Of a stretch of DNA of 64,000 nt, positions 46,823 through 56,704 are shown in pieces. The translations under genes and the position numbers were made by a program. The notes under the pieces are model-generated. The model searched no databases. It had not been told where the DNA came from and was given only the letters and a program-made list of their open reading frames with translations. Within the stretch, counting starts at the first letter, position 1; every line of letters begins with the position of its first letter. Source of the DNA: Castor canadensis (taxonomy: Eukaryota > Chordata > Mammalia > Rodentia > Castoridae); the NCBI RefSeq assembly GCF_047511655.1, contig NC_133389.1:39229295-39293294 (forward strand), written 5' to 3'.

Positions 46823-47080
46823 AGGAGATAGCGGGCCTGGCCCGGGCAGCTCTCGCGTAGACTCCACGCCGCAGCCTCCAGGTAGTGTTTCTGCCTCATG
46901 GCCGCCGAAACCCGGTAGAAACGAGACGCCGGAAGTTGGCTTCCTAGCGGCGCCTTAGGACCCCTTTTCCGTCCAGAAACAGGCACCCTCAGCTAAAAGG
47001 TTCCGGAGTCGTTCGCGTCGCGCCTGGTGCGCAGGCGTGGCCAGCGGTGAGACAAGGCGCCCTCTCTGTCGTGAAGTCTT
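46640..47080 (-). promoter_or_regulatory. C18orf21: C18orf21 CpG-rich promoter
   Basis: CpG-rich sequence surrounds the C18orf21 start codon. An ETS/GABPA-type CCGGAAGT lies at 46929-46936, about 30 nt upstream of the ATG, and an NRF1-like TGCGCAGGCG at 47029-47038. Both are common in TATA-less housekeeping promoters. No TATA box is seen. Confidence 0.7.
46823..46899 (-). CDS. C18orf21: C18orf21 exon 1 (start codon exon)
   Basis: On the - strand, ATG at 46899-46897 opens MRQKHYLEAAAWSLRESCPG then QARYLL, close to the human N terminus by memory. The next codon is TAA (46821-46819), where human continues with WAYTSSHDDKS. A consensus donor, CT|GTAAGAGG, begins at 46822 and would splice out that stop. 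With this donor the exon ends after two bases of a Leu codon (77 coding nt). Confidence 0.8.
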
Positions 47081-47131
47081 TTCCTTAAACCCCCAGTGAA
47101 GTCTTTCCCTTCCTTCCTCCATTCCTACGTT

Positions 47132-47232
47132 TTTGACAGAGTTTTGTTTTGTAACCCGGACTGACCTCAAACTCCCGATCCTTCTGCCTTGGCCTACTAG
47201 GATTATAGACGTGTCTCACCAGGCCCGGCTCC
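47132..47232 (-). repeat. B1-like SINE
   Basis: Reverse: TTTGACAGAGTTTTGTTTTG through GTGTCTCACCAGGCCCGGCT, about 230 bp upstream of the C18orf21 ATG. Confidence 0.75.
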
Positions 47233-47454
47233 CAGCGAGGTTCTCAGTCCAGGCTCAGCGGCCCCGCTGCCTCTCGGGTGTCCTCCCTGACAGCTCTGCT
47301 GTGGCTTTCTTACCGCGTCAAGGTTTTCTGGGTAGCTTTAAAAGGCCTGGTTTAGGCTGGGTTAGTCAGTTATTGTTCTAATTTTTTTCCTCGTATTTTT
47401 CTAGTTTGATTTCTTTCATTCACACCTTTAATCGATATCAAATGTATTTTTCGT

Positions 47455-47877
47455 TGCGGGAAACTCGAACAGAGACACGGGACACCAAGGCTTTTCAGGA
47501 AAGCAGTATTTATTAGCCTGCCGGGTCAGCGGATTCACATCCAAAGGCTGAGCCCGAGAACACAGCGGTCTCACCTTTCATACCCTTGCAAGCAGGTTAC
47601 AGAAGCAAGAAGCAAGGTTTCACCCACCTATGGTTGTATGTGACTCTATGGCTACTTCACCCCAGTGTCATATGACCTTCTTTACATTTGGATTCTTTAG
47701 GTTTTAACTCTCTGCTATGCCATTCCTTCCTGCTACTTCATCAGAACGCAGGCCTGTCTGTTTCTCTTCTGATCCTCCTCCCTGCTACATTTTTACTTAA
47801 GCATAAGGTAGAGCATCTGTCATTTTCTTTTTTCCAAGATGGAAAGCAAACTATGCAAAGACCACTTATGGGTTACA
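47455..47877 (-). mobile_element. solo LTR of an endogenous retrovirus
   Basis: On the - strand a ~420-bp unit begins TGTAACCCATAAG and ends TTTCCCGCA. AATAAA lies near 47514-47509, followed by a U5 with GGTGTCCCGTGTCTCTG, which resembles gammaretrovirus-like LTRs. No internal genes adjoin. Its promoter direction points at C18orf21. Confidence 0.75.
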
Positions 47878-47929
47878 CTAGTCTTTTTTCATTTGAATTT
47901 AAATAAAAACAATATATAATAAAAACTAA

Positions 47930-48024
47930 ATGCGTGCCAGATGTTTTTCTAAACATCTTGATGTGTTTCGAGTCATATAATCCTCATAACAAACTCAGAG
48001 TGGAGGTACAATTCCACTTCCTTG
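47930..48024 (-). repeat. MIR fragment
   Basis: Shows the MIR/L2-like GTGCCAGATGTTTTTCTAAA then ATATAATCCTCATAACAAAC; orientation uncertain. Confidence 0.5.
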
Positions 48025-48118
48025 TGTAGATTTGTTTGTTGGTAGCTGGCCTTGAACTCTTGATTGTCCTGCCTCTGCCTCCTCAGTGCTGGGATTACAA
48101 GCATGCACCACCAGGTGG
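48025..48118 (-). repeat. B1-like SINE
   Basis: Reverse: TAGCTGGCCTTGAACTCTTG through GCATGCACCACCAGGTGGCC. Confidence 0.7.
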
Positions 48119-48282
48119 CCAAAAATTAAGAAAAACATGGTTGCATCTGTTTCTACACTCTGTTGTGTTTCATCAGCCAGTAAAGCAGAAACAGGGAAAA
48201 TGCACAGATCCATCTGCCTCCCAGCGCTCTTGCCTCTTTTCTCTCCCCTGAGCACCGTACTCCTGTATTCAGATGCCTCTTT

Positions 48283-48490
48283 GGTCGAACTGGGGTTTGA
48301 ACTCAGGGCTTCATGCTTGCCAAGCAGGTGCTCTAGGCTTGAACCACACCTGCAGTCCATTTTACTCTGGTTATTTTGAAGATGGGGGTCTTGAGAAGTA
48401 CTTGTCCCGGGTTGGCCTCAAGCCACAATCCTACAGATCTCAGCTTCCCAAGTAACAGGGATTACAGGTGTGAGCCACTGGCACCCAGCT
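48283..48490 (-). repeat. composite B1-ID SINE
   Basis: Reverse: GAACTGGGGTTTGAACTCAG through GTGAGCCACTGGCACCCAGC. Confidence 0.88.
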
Positions 48491-48791
48491 TGCAACTTGT
48501 CTTACTTGCAGTGTGCCACAGTAACTCTCCTGATTTCTCCTGCCAGCCTGCCCGGCTGCCCAGCAGCACCACTGCTGCTTCCTCTTTCCTGCCACTTGGA
48601 GCTGGTCTCCCCGAGGTCCTGCCGGCTCTGCTGCAGCACCAAATCAGACTGTTTGCTTCTCTGAACCACCACATTCACCCTCTTCTTTTGTCTGTGCCTC
48701 TGTCATGGTTCCCTACATGTTTTCCTGCTTCCTCTCTCACTCCATTCTTAATAGAGCAGAGTTGTCTTCTTAAAATGTACAGTAAAGCTTT

Positions 48792-48878
48792 TTGTTTTTC
48801 AGTACTGGGGTTTGAACTCAGGGCCTTGCACTTGCTAGGCAGGTGGTCTTGATGCTTGAGCCACTCCACCAGCCCCTA
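48792..48878 (-). repeat. ID-type SINE
   Basis: Reverse: CAGTACTGGGGTTTGAACTC through GCCACTCCACCAGCCCC. Confidence 0.88.
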
Positions 48879-49312
48879 CAGTAAATATTTTTCTGGGCAT
48901 GGAATGTTCCTGCCTTCTCGAGGCTCCTTCATTGTTCTTGAAACACCAGCCATGTTCTGCAAGGGCCTCTGTGGGCGGGTGGCTGTCCCTACCTGAGACC
49001 TCCTTTTGCTCACCTGCCCACCTTCCATGCTCACTTGCCTACTGTTCTTGTTATATAGGTTTTCTCAGACCTGCCCCAGGACCTTTGCTATTTCCTGCTT
49101 TGAATGAGGATCCTTCCCAGGGCCACTTTTCTTCATCAGAGTTCTTTCTTGATTGCCTGAGTAAAGAATTCCTCCACATTCACACATACTAGCTCAATCT
49201 CTGCCATTACTGCCTTTTATTGTTGTCATACATTAAACTAAATTTGGCCTGAGGAGGCCTTTGTGCTCGAGTTCTTACTTAAGGAACTGCACCCAGCAAA
49301 GACAAAAACCAC

Positions 49313-51349
49313 TTGATCATCTCAATAGATGCAGAAAAAGCCTTTGATAAGCTCCAACATCATTTCATGATAAAAGCTCTAAGAAAACTAGGAATAGAAG
49401 GAAAGTACCTCAACATTATAAAAGCTATATATGACAAACCTACAGCCAGCATTATACTTAACAGAGAAAAACCAGAGCCATTCCCTCTAAAATCAGGAAT
49501 CAGACAAGGATGCCCACTATCTCCACTCCTATTCAACATAGTACTGGAATTCCTAGCCAGAGCAATTAGGCAAGAAGAAGGAATAAAAGGAATACAAATA
49601 GGTAAAGAAACTGTCAAAATATCCCTATTTGCAGATGACATGATCCTATACCTTAAAGACCCAAAAAACTCTACTCAGAAGCTTCTAGACATCATCAATA
49701 GCTATAACAAGGTAGCAGGATATAAAATCAACATAGAAAAATCATTAGCATTTCTATACACTAACAATGAGCAAACTGAAAAAGAATGTATGAAAACAAT
49801 TCCATTCACAATAGCCTCAAACAAAATCAAATACCTAGGTGTAAACCTAACAAAAGATGTGAAAGACCTCTACAAGGAAAACTATACACTTCTGAAGAAA
49901 GAGATTGAGGAAGACTATAGAAAGTGGAGAGATCTCCCATGCTCATGGATTGGTAGAATCAACATAGTAAAAATGTCAATACTCCCAAAAGTAATCTACA
50001 TGTTTAATGCAATTCCCATCAAAATTCCAATGACATTCATTAAAGAGATTGAAAAATCTACTGTGAAATTTATATGGAAACACAAGAGGCCACGAATAGC
50101 CAAGGCAATACTCAGTCAAAAGAACAATGCTGGAGGTATCACAATACCTGACTTCAAACTATATTACAAAGCAATAATAATAAAAACAGCATGGTACTGG
50201 CACAAAAACAGACATGAAGACCAGTGGAACAGAATAGAGGATCCAGATATGAAGCCACACAACTATGAGCAACTTATCTTTGACAAAGGAGCTAAAAATA
50301 TACGATGGAGAAATAGCAGCCTCTTCAACAAAAACTGCTGGGAAAACTAGTTAGCAGTCTGCAAAAAACTGAAACTAGATCCATGTGTATCACCCTATAC
50401 CAAGATTAACTCAAAATGGATCAAGGATCTTAATATCAGGCCCCAAACTCTTAAGTTGATACAAGAAAGAGTAGGAAATACTCTGGAGTTAGTAGGTATA
50501 GGTAAGAACTTTCTCAATGAAACCCCAGCAGCACAGCAACTAAGAGAGAGCATAGATAAATGGGACCTCATAAAACTAAAAAGCTTCTGTTCATCAAAAA
50601 AAATGGTCTCTAAACTGAAAAGAACACCCACAGAGTGCGAGAAAATATTTGCCAACTATACATCAGACAAAGGACTGATAACCAGAATATACAGGGAACT
50701 TAAAAAACTAAATTCTCCCAAAACTAATGAACCAATAAAGAAATGGGCATGTGAACTAAACAGAACTTTCTCAAAAGAAGAAATTCAAATGGCCAGAAAA
50801 CACATGAAAAAATGCTCACCATCTCTAGCAATAAAGGAAATGCAAATTAAAACCACACTAAGATTCCACCTCACCCCTGTTAGAATAGCCATCATCAGCA
50901 ACACCACCAACAACAGGTGTTGGCGAGGATGCGGAGAAAAAGGAACCCTCTTACACTGTTGGTGGGAATGTAGACTAGTACAACCACTCTGGAAAAAAAT
51001 TTGGAGGCTACTTAAAAAGCTGGACATCGATCTACCATTTGATCCAGCAATACCACTCTTGGGGATATATCCAAAAGACTGTTACTCCAGAGGCACCTGC
51101 ACATCCATGTTTATTGCGGCACTATTCACAATAGCCAAGTTATGGAAACAGCCAAGATGCCCCAGCACTGACGAATGGATTAAGAAAATGTGGTATCTAT
51201 ACACAATGGAATTTTATGCAGCCATGAAGAAGAACGAAATGTTATCATTCGCTGGTAAATGGATGGAATTGGAGAACATCATTCTGAGTGAGGTTAGCCT
51301 GGCCCAAAAGACCAAAAATCGTATGTTCTTCCTCATATGTGGACATTAG
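49313..51349 (+). pseudogene. L1 ORF2 C-terminal part, one internal stop
   Basis: ORF2 encodes the L1 endonuclease/reverse transcriptase; only its RT part and C terminus remain here. The frame has the RT motif DAEKAFD near its start, [10 protein letters not shown] at residues 65-74 and the catalytic FADD at residues 106-109 (numbered from the Met at 49313). It ends with a Cys-rich segment ([13 protein letters not shown]) usual for ORF2p and a stop at 51347-51349. The frame is open except for one TAG at 50348-50350, where other L1s have Trp (memory). Same frame continues on both sides. The endonuclease and the first RT blocks are missing through 5' truncation. Confidence 0.93.
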
Positions 51350-51726
51350 ATCAAGGGCAAACACAACAAGGGGATTGGACTTATGAGCACATGATAAAAG
51401 CGAGAGCACACAAGTAAGGGGTGAGGATAGGTAAGACACCTAAAAAACTAGCTAGCATTTGTTGCCCTTAACGCAGAGAAACTAAAGCAGATACCTTAAA
51501 GCAACTGAGGCCAATAGGAGAAGGGGACCAGGAACTAGAGAAAAGGTTAGATCAAAAAGAATTAACCTAGAAGGTAACACACACGCACAGGAAATTAATG
51601 TGAGTCAACTCCTTGTATAGCTATCCTTATCTCAACCAGCAAAACCCCTTGTTCCTTCCTATTATTGCTTATACTCTCTCTACAACAAAATTAGAAATAA
51701 GGGCAAAATAGTTTCTGCTGGGTATT

Positions 51727-51790
51727 GAGTGGGGGGGAGAGGGAGGGGGCGGAGTGGGTGGTAAGGGAGGGGGTGGGAGCAGGGGGGAGA
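51727..51790 (+). repeat. L1 3'UTR G-rich polypurine tract
   Basis: Several runs of four or more G on the + strand with A/T spacers, able to form G-quadruplexes; a constant feature of mammalian L1 3'UTRs. Confidence 0.85.
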
Positions 51791-52419
51791 AATGAACCAA
51801 GCCTTGTATGCACATATGAATAATAAAAGAAAAATGAAAAAAAAAATAAAAATAAAAAAACTGAAGCTAGAGAAAAAAAAAAAAAAAAAGGAACTGCACC
51901 CTAACTTAGTACACTAACTAAAAGCCTAACGTGAGAGGTATATACTTTCTTATAACAAGTAACTGAATCTCAGCCAATCATAGAACTGGGCTTCAGCCAA
52001 TCACAGAGGGCCAACTGATCAGCCCAAGTTCAAGTAAGGCAACTGGGACCTGCAACCAACAGAGGTGTCTTCGTGCATAGTGCTGCCTACCCACGTTGCA
52101 GGCTGAAGGTCTCTGAACCTGTTCTGGTTTCAAGGGCTGCCTGATTCGGGAATCGTTCTTTGTTCAGTTAAACTCTGTTCAATTTAATTTGCCTATAGTT
52201 TTTTTTTTCGCTATATAGTCACCTTAGTATCTGGAATTGCCTTGTTCCTTCAGTGTTTACCCGATCCCATTCAGGATGAATCCAGGGAGGTAGGACTTGG
52301 TGTATCCTGTTGGCTGTTCAGTATGTGGGCCCAGGGTCTCGCAGAGAGAAGACACTCAACCAGGATTTGCTAAATTCCTGAGTCCGCCCCATGGCCTAGG
52401 CAGGGGGCAGGTGCAGCAC

Positions 52420-52512
52420 TGTTTTCATTCCCACTTCACAAGTGAAGAGACTGAGGCTCAGAGAGACACAAGGCCCAGGTCACACAGCTTGCTCTGGCTC
52501 TGAAGTCCCAGC
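52420..52512 (-). repeat. MIR fragment
   Basis: Reverse MIR core: GAAGAGACTGAGGCTCAGAG, GGCCCAGGTCACACAGCTTG. Confidence 0.75.
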
Positions 52513-54027
52513 TCTTCACACTCATCCCAGCCCTGCCTGACTTTCCTGTTTTGGACTTCCCAGCACATCACAAGTACTTAAGGGAAGCCTGCATTTCTGA
52601 ACTCAGGTCTCAGCAGCAATATTAATTTTCTCTGTGTAATTTCTCTGCTCCAAAACCTGCCCTAGGAGTCCAATTAAAACTCCTCTCTCTAAATTATCAA
52701 GCTTTCCTGTGATGTGCCAGTTTGAAGTGTTGCAGGCCGGTGTCGAGGGTCCTTGCCTTCACAGGCCAGAGAACTGGCTCGTGAGGCAGTTGAGTGATTT
52801 GTGAGCCAAAGCTGGTATATAAAGTGGGATTTGTTAGAGAGAAAGGAAAGGCTACAGCTAGAGAAGTGCAGTGGAGCCCGGACGGTAGCTCACTGCTCAG
52901 GTGAAGGCTGGGGTTTTTACGGACGTTTTAAGTCTGGATTTGGTGGGTTCTTTTCATTGGCCATGGAGTTGTGGGCTTTCTTAGATGAGCTGGTCTGTTT
53001 GCCTCTTATTAGGGGAGGAGAAACAATCTTGAGAGCATTTCACTCATCAGCCCTGTGGCGGATCTATTAGAACCTGCATCTCCTCTTCAGGGTGCAGAAA
53101 TGATGGTGCTCTCCATGGGGGATGGGATACTCGCTCATCTGCCTTAGCTCTCCACACCCAGCATTCCTATTACAGCTCACCATCACCATTTCTTCTTTCT
53201 CTAGAAATCTTGCACTTTAAATATTCCCCACCCAGTTGAAAATGAGAAGGCAGGATGATTTCAAAGATCTGACACACTTAGACTCTGAGCTCCTACTAAA
53301 TGACTTTGTAACCTTGAACAAACTTTGCCTCCGTTTAGCTAACTGAAAAAAAGAAGCACTACTACTAAATGTGGTACTAGAAAATTCCAAAGGTCATTTG
53401 TGCACTTGTCACAGCCTGGAACCTGGGAGTTGGTGTACAAAAAGCTCCACGGGAGTGTGCTAATTGATATTAAAGCCTCTAAAACCTGGGAAGGCCTGGT
53501 GACCCAGGAACCAGGACTGTCCCCACGTGCTTACCCCATTCCCTGTGCTCATCTCTAGCAGTTAGTACCGCTCCACTTTTCTCAACAGGTAAGACAAAAT
53601 TCTTAGAGTCATTGTGGCAAATTGCTATTTTTTACTAGTTTTGATTTAAAACAACTTATACCAGAGGGTCTCTTTAGAAGAGTGGTGTGTTAACTACAGA
53701 CACAGCACATGAGGATGAAAATGTCAAAATTCTAAAACAGTTGAAAATCACTGTAGCAAATATTGATAATGAGGGGAGGGTAGAAAGGCTTGGGGAGAAA
53801 TAAAAAAGAATTGTTCATCAGTGATTTTATGATTTGGAAAAATGTCAGTTCTTTCTTGAGTGTCCTCTCCTGTGCCCCCAAGGAAATCAGAGCTCTCAGA
53901 GTACATGGTTGAATTATTTTGTCATCACATGGACCTAAATCCATATCTGTCTGGTGTGCATGTTAGCTGGGACTTCTCTCTCTCTTTCCTTCCTTCCTAT
54001 TTTATTCATTTTATTTTATTTTATCTT
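52513..54027. other. intergenic sequence without recognised elements
   Basis: About 1.5 kb in which I identify no repeat or gene. Short open frames here have no recognisable similarity. Confidence 0.5.
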
Positions 54028-54145
54028 TTTTTGAGACTGGGTCTTGCTATGTAGCCCAGGCTGGCCTTGAACTCATGATCCTTCTACCTCAACTTCAGTC
54101 TCCTGAGTGGTGGGATTACAGACCTGTGTCGCCATGTCTGGCTAG
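54028..54145 (-). repeat. B1-like SINE
   Basis: Reverse with a TTTTA-rich tail: TTTTTTTGAGACTGGGTCTT through TGTGTCGCCATGTCTGGC. Confidence 0.85.
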
Positions 54146-54544
54146 CTGGGACTCTTTTAATTCCACATGACATTCACCAACTTGGTATAAACTGGTCAGT
54201 GAGAGCAGTTCTGTTAGGCCCAAGTCCAGGTCCCACAACAGGGCTTACCTGATGGACTTTGGGGGAGGGGCAGTGGGAATTGCTCAGAGTCCTGAGAAAA
54301 GCCAGGGAGGTAAAAGGGTGGAGGGCCACCCTTTGCCAACACAGACTCAGGAGTGGAGGCCGGTGCCCAGAGAGGGGATGAGTACATAATCCAGCCATGT
54401 AGACTCACCCCACCCCAAAATGCATGTTGAGCTATGCATTTTGGCTTCTGGAAGTTTTTTTTTCTTCATTTGAGATATGCACTTATGAATTGTAATTGTA
54501 TATTAGCCTGTAGTCCTGAGTAGTTCTGTTTTCAATTTCATTCA

Positions 54545-54665
54545 TTAATCCCCTTAAAAATATCTTTTTATTATGGAAATTTTCAAGTATACAAAAGTAG
54601 TAAGAACAGAACCCATCACTCAGCTTCAGTATCAATGACAAATCTTGTTCCATATGTGCCTCCAC
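54545..54665 (-). repeat. old L1 3' end fragment
   Basis: TTTTTATTATGGAAATTTTC, ACAAAAGTAGTAAGAACAGA and CCATCACTCAGCTTCAGTAT match old L1 3' ends in reverse. Confidence 0.65.
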
Positions 54666-54699
54666 CCGATCCTCTGTCCCTCTACTGCCCCGCTTCCTG

Positions 54700-54922
54700 C
54701 TGCTTTTTTTTTTCCCTATGGTACTGGGGTTTGAACTCAGGCCTCACACTTGCTAGGCAGGTGTTCTACTACTTGAGCTACTCCGCCATCCCTTATTTGT
54801 GTTGGGTTTTTCCATGATAGGGTCTTGGAAACTATTTTATCCAGACTGTCCTTTGATTGCAATCCTCCTGATCGCTGCCTCTCAAGTATCTAAGATTACA
54901 GGTATGAGCTTCAGTGCCTGGA
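54700..54922 (-). repeat. composite B1-ID SINE
   Basis: Reverse: CTATGGTACTGGGGTTTGAA through GATTACAGGTATGAGCTTCA. Confidence 0.85.
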
Positions 54923-55529
54923 TGCTGAGTTGTTTTGAAGAAAACATTTATAGGACTTTTAGGGAGAAAAACCTGAAAGATTTATAGAGAAAACCAGAAT
55001 GATGCTGGGGAAATAGCACAAGTATAACAAAGCTTCAAATATCCTTTGTGGTCTCGCCCATTCTCCTAAAGCCACTGTGGTCCTTCACCATGCCCTATCA
55101 CCCTCTGTCTCCCCTGCTGCGCTACAGAAGTGGAGTCCATCATGTATGTCACTTAGAGTCTGTCATGTGTATGTCAGTTAGAAGGGTCAGCAAACTACCA
55201 GAAGAGCTCCAGTGACAAATCTAAGAACTCTGTGGAGAGGCAAGAGATGTAGCTGAGGGATGTTACCAGAGACACCGGCTCTTGACTTGCCTGCTCTGAG
55301 ATCCTTAGCATGTGGCTCTCGATGTGTCTATGATGCAGCATGTGTGCCGTGAGCAAAGAGACACTGGGCTCTCGAGGCCAGGCACCAAGAGAGACCCAGC
55401 CTTGGTAATGAACAGGCAGAAGACCTGGGTGGATTCTTTTGCTTTTCTAAGTTTTACCTTCCTATCTGTAAACTCTGACAAAATGCATTTTTTTCCAAAC
55501 GAGTGAATATCTAATGAGATCTGTCTTTC
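54923..55529. other. intergenic sequence without recognised elements
   Basis: About 600 bp with no element I can name. Confidence 0.5.
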
Positions 55530-55690
55530 TTTGGCAGTGCTGGGGTTTAAACTCAGGGCCCTGAGCTTGCTACACATAATACTGTGCTCCTGAGCTGTGC
55601 TGCCAGCTTCTTTCTTTCCTTTTTCTTTCTTTCTTCCAGCAGTTCTTGGAGTTGAACCCAGGGCTTTGCACTGAGATAGTGTTTTTGAAA
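55530..55690 (-). repeat. two ID-type SINE fragments with (CTTT)n between
   Basis: Reverse ID at 55533-55612 (GCAGTGCTGGGGTTTAAACT) and a second start at 55636-55680 (GTTGAACCCAGGGCTTTGCA), separated by a pyrimidine-rich run. Confidence 0.7.
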
Positions 55691-56700
55691 GTACACAGCA
55701 CACAGAGTGCATAATCACTATCGATTGACTTTTTAAATGCCAGTTCCCAGGTTTCTTCATCTGTAGAGCCCAGATTAATTGGGAAAGGTAATCTGGTTAG
55801 GAGATAAGAGCCTGTGTTAGAGTGGCAGTATATCTTATGACATACGCTGCCATCATTTTAAAATGAGTTGATTTAAATCAATGTCTAATAATGTAATTTA
55901 AAAGCTACCTCATTACTGCTGAGAAATACCTATTATCGTGAAAACTAGTAAATAAAGGAAAAGAATTAACCCTTTATCCTGTGCTTTTTGTATTGCATAT
56001 GGGACATCTGCTCAGTAAATGAGGGGAAATGCGTTTTCATAGAAATACTTCAGCTACTAAATGAAGAAGGAATCACAGAATCAGAGTATCACCATTTTGT
56101 AACCCTAAATGAATGAACAGTGTGTCAACACTCTAACATCACAAAATGAGGCAAGCATGCATGTGTGTGACTCCTGATGCAAGAACAACACCCTGCTATC
56201 TAGTTGTAGTCTTACCAGTAAAATCAACCCAACCCTCATCAATTCCTTGCACCCAGCTACCCCAAATGACAGAAAGTACAGAGGATCAAGAAATGTATTA
56301 AGACACACCACAGGGACCATAGGAAACACTGCACTGAAATAACTGATTTCTTCAGCTAACACATTGCAAGGGTGTAGCTTAATAAAAAGGGACTTAAAAG
56401 ACTAACTTCCCATTTGCAGTGTGTGGATCTTACTTGGATTCGAATTTAAACACACTATAAAAACCCATGATTTATGAGACTGCTGGATATTTTATAATAT
56501 TAAGCAATCATTCTTTCTTGGATTGTTGTGGTTATTTTAAACAACTTATATCTTGAAGACATACAGGAAATGTGTGCAGTAGAAATGATGGCTAGGTTCC
56601 TGGGACTTGCTTCAAGATCATATTGGAAGGAAAAGAAGTTGGTGGGGTCAAAATGAAAGTAGATTGACCACAACCTGAAAATTATTTGCAGTTTGTTATA
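55691..56700. other. intergenic sequence without recognised elements
   Basis: About 1 kb, AT-rich; nothing nameable seen. Confidence 0.5.
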
Positions 56701-56704
56701 TTTA

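Larger units (their letters stand above)
40642..46899 (-). other. C18orf21: C18orf21 (RMP24) gene, coding span
   Basis: C18orf21 is a small nuclear/nucleolar protein (UPF0711 family). Recent work assigns it to RNase MRP as a subunit (RMP24) related to the Rpp21/Snm1 zinc-ribbon proteins; I state this from memory. Coding exons on the - strand: 46899-46823, 45108 (or 45098)-44909, 43033-42822 and 40795-40642. The paired cysteine motifs CPYC (exon 2) and CKTC (exon 3) are the likely zinc ligands. With the shifted exon 1 donor and exon 2 acceptor described in findings, the frame runs through 210 residues, against 220 in human by memory. The gene converges on RPRD1A, as in human. Oddities: lost residues ahead of CPYC, an expanded KTPE repeat and a shortened C terminus. 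A decaying gene or an assembly error in exon 1 cannot be excluded. Confidence 0.85.
49295..51887 (+). mobile_element. young 5'-truncated LINE-1
   Basis: A 2.6-kb L1 beginning inside ORF2 and running through the 3'UTR to a poly(A) tail. A perfect 14-bp target-site duplication, AAGGAACTGCACCC, lies at 49281-49294 and 51888-51901. The 3'UTR has the L1-typical G-rich polypurine stretch (about 51727-51790), AATAAA at 51822-51827 and an A-rich tail. High integrity points to a recent insertion. Confidence 0.95.
49250..52245 (+). mobile_element. LTR of an endogenous retrovirus, split by L1
   Basis: The two pieces 49250-49294 and 51902-52245 join at the L1 target site into a ~375-bp LTR-like unit that starts TGAGGAGGCC. 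It carries two CCAAT motifs (AGCCAATCATAG, AGCCAATCACAG) and ends with GGGAATCGTTCTTTG, an AAACTCTGTTC tail and AATTTAATTTGCC as in many ERV LTRs. Its 3' border is uncertain and the family is not identified. Confidence 0.6.

Noticed and set aside
46357-46860. 167-residue + strand frame opposite C18orf21 exon 1
   Set aside because: It overlaps the antisense of exon 1 and old repeat sequence and resembles no known family. Exon 1 on the - strand explains the conserved bases.
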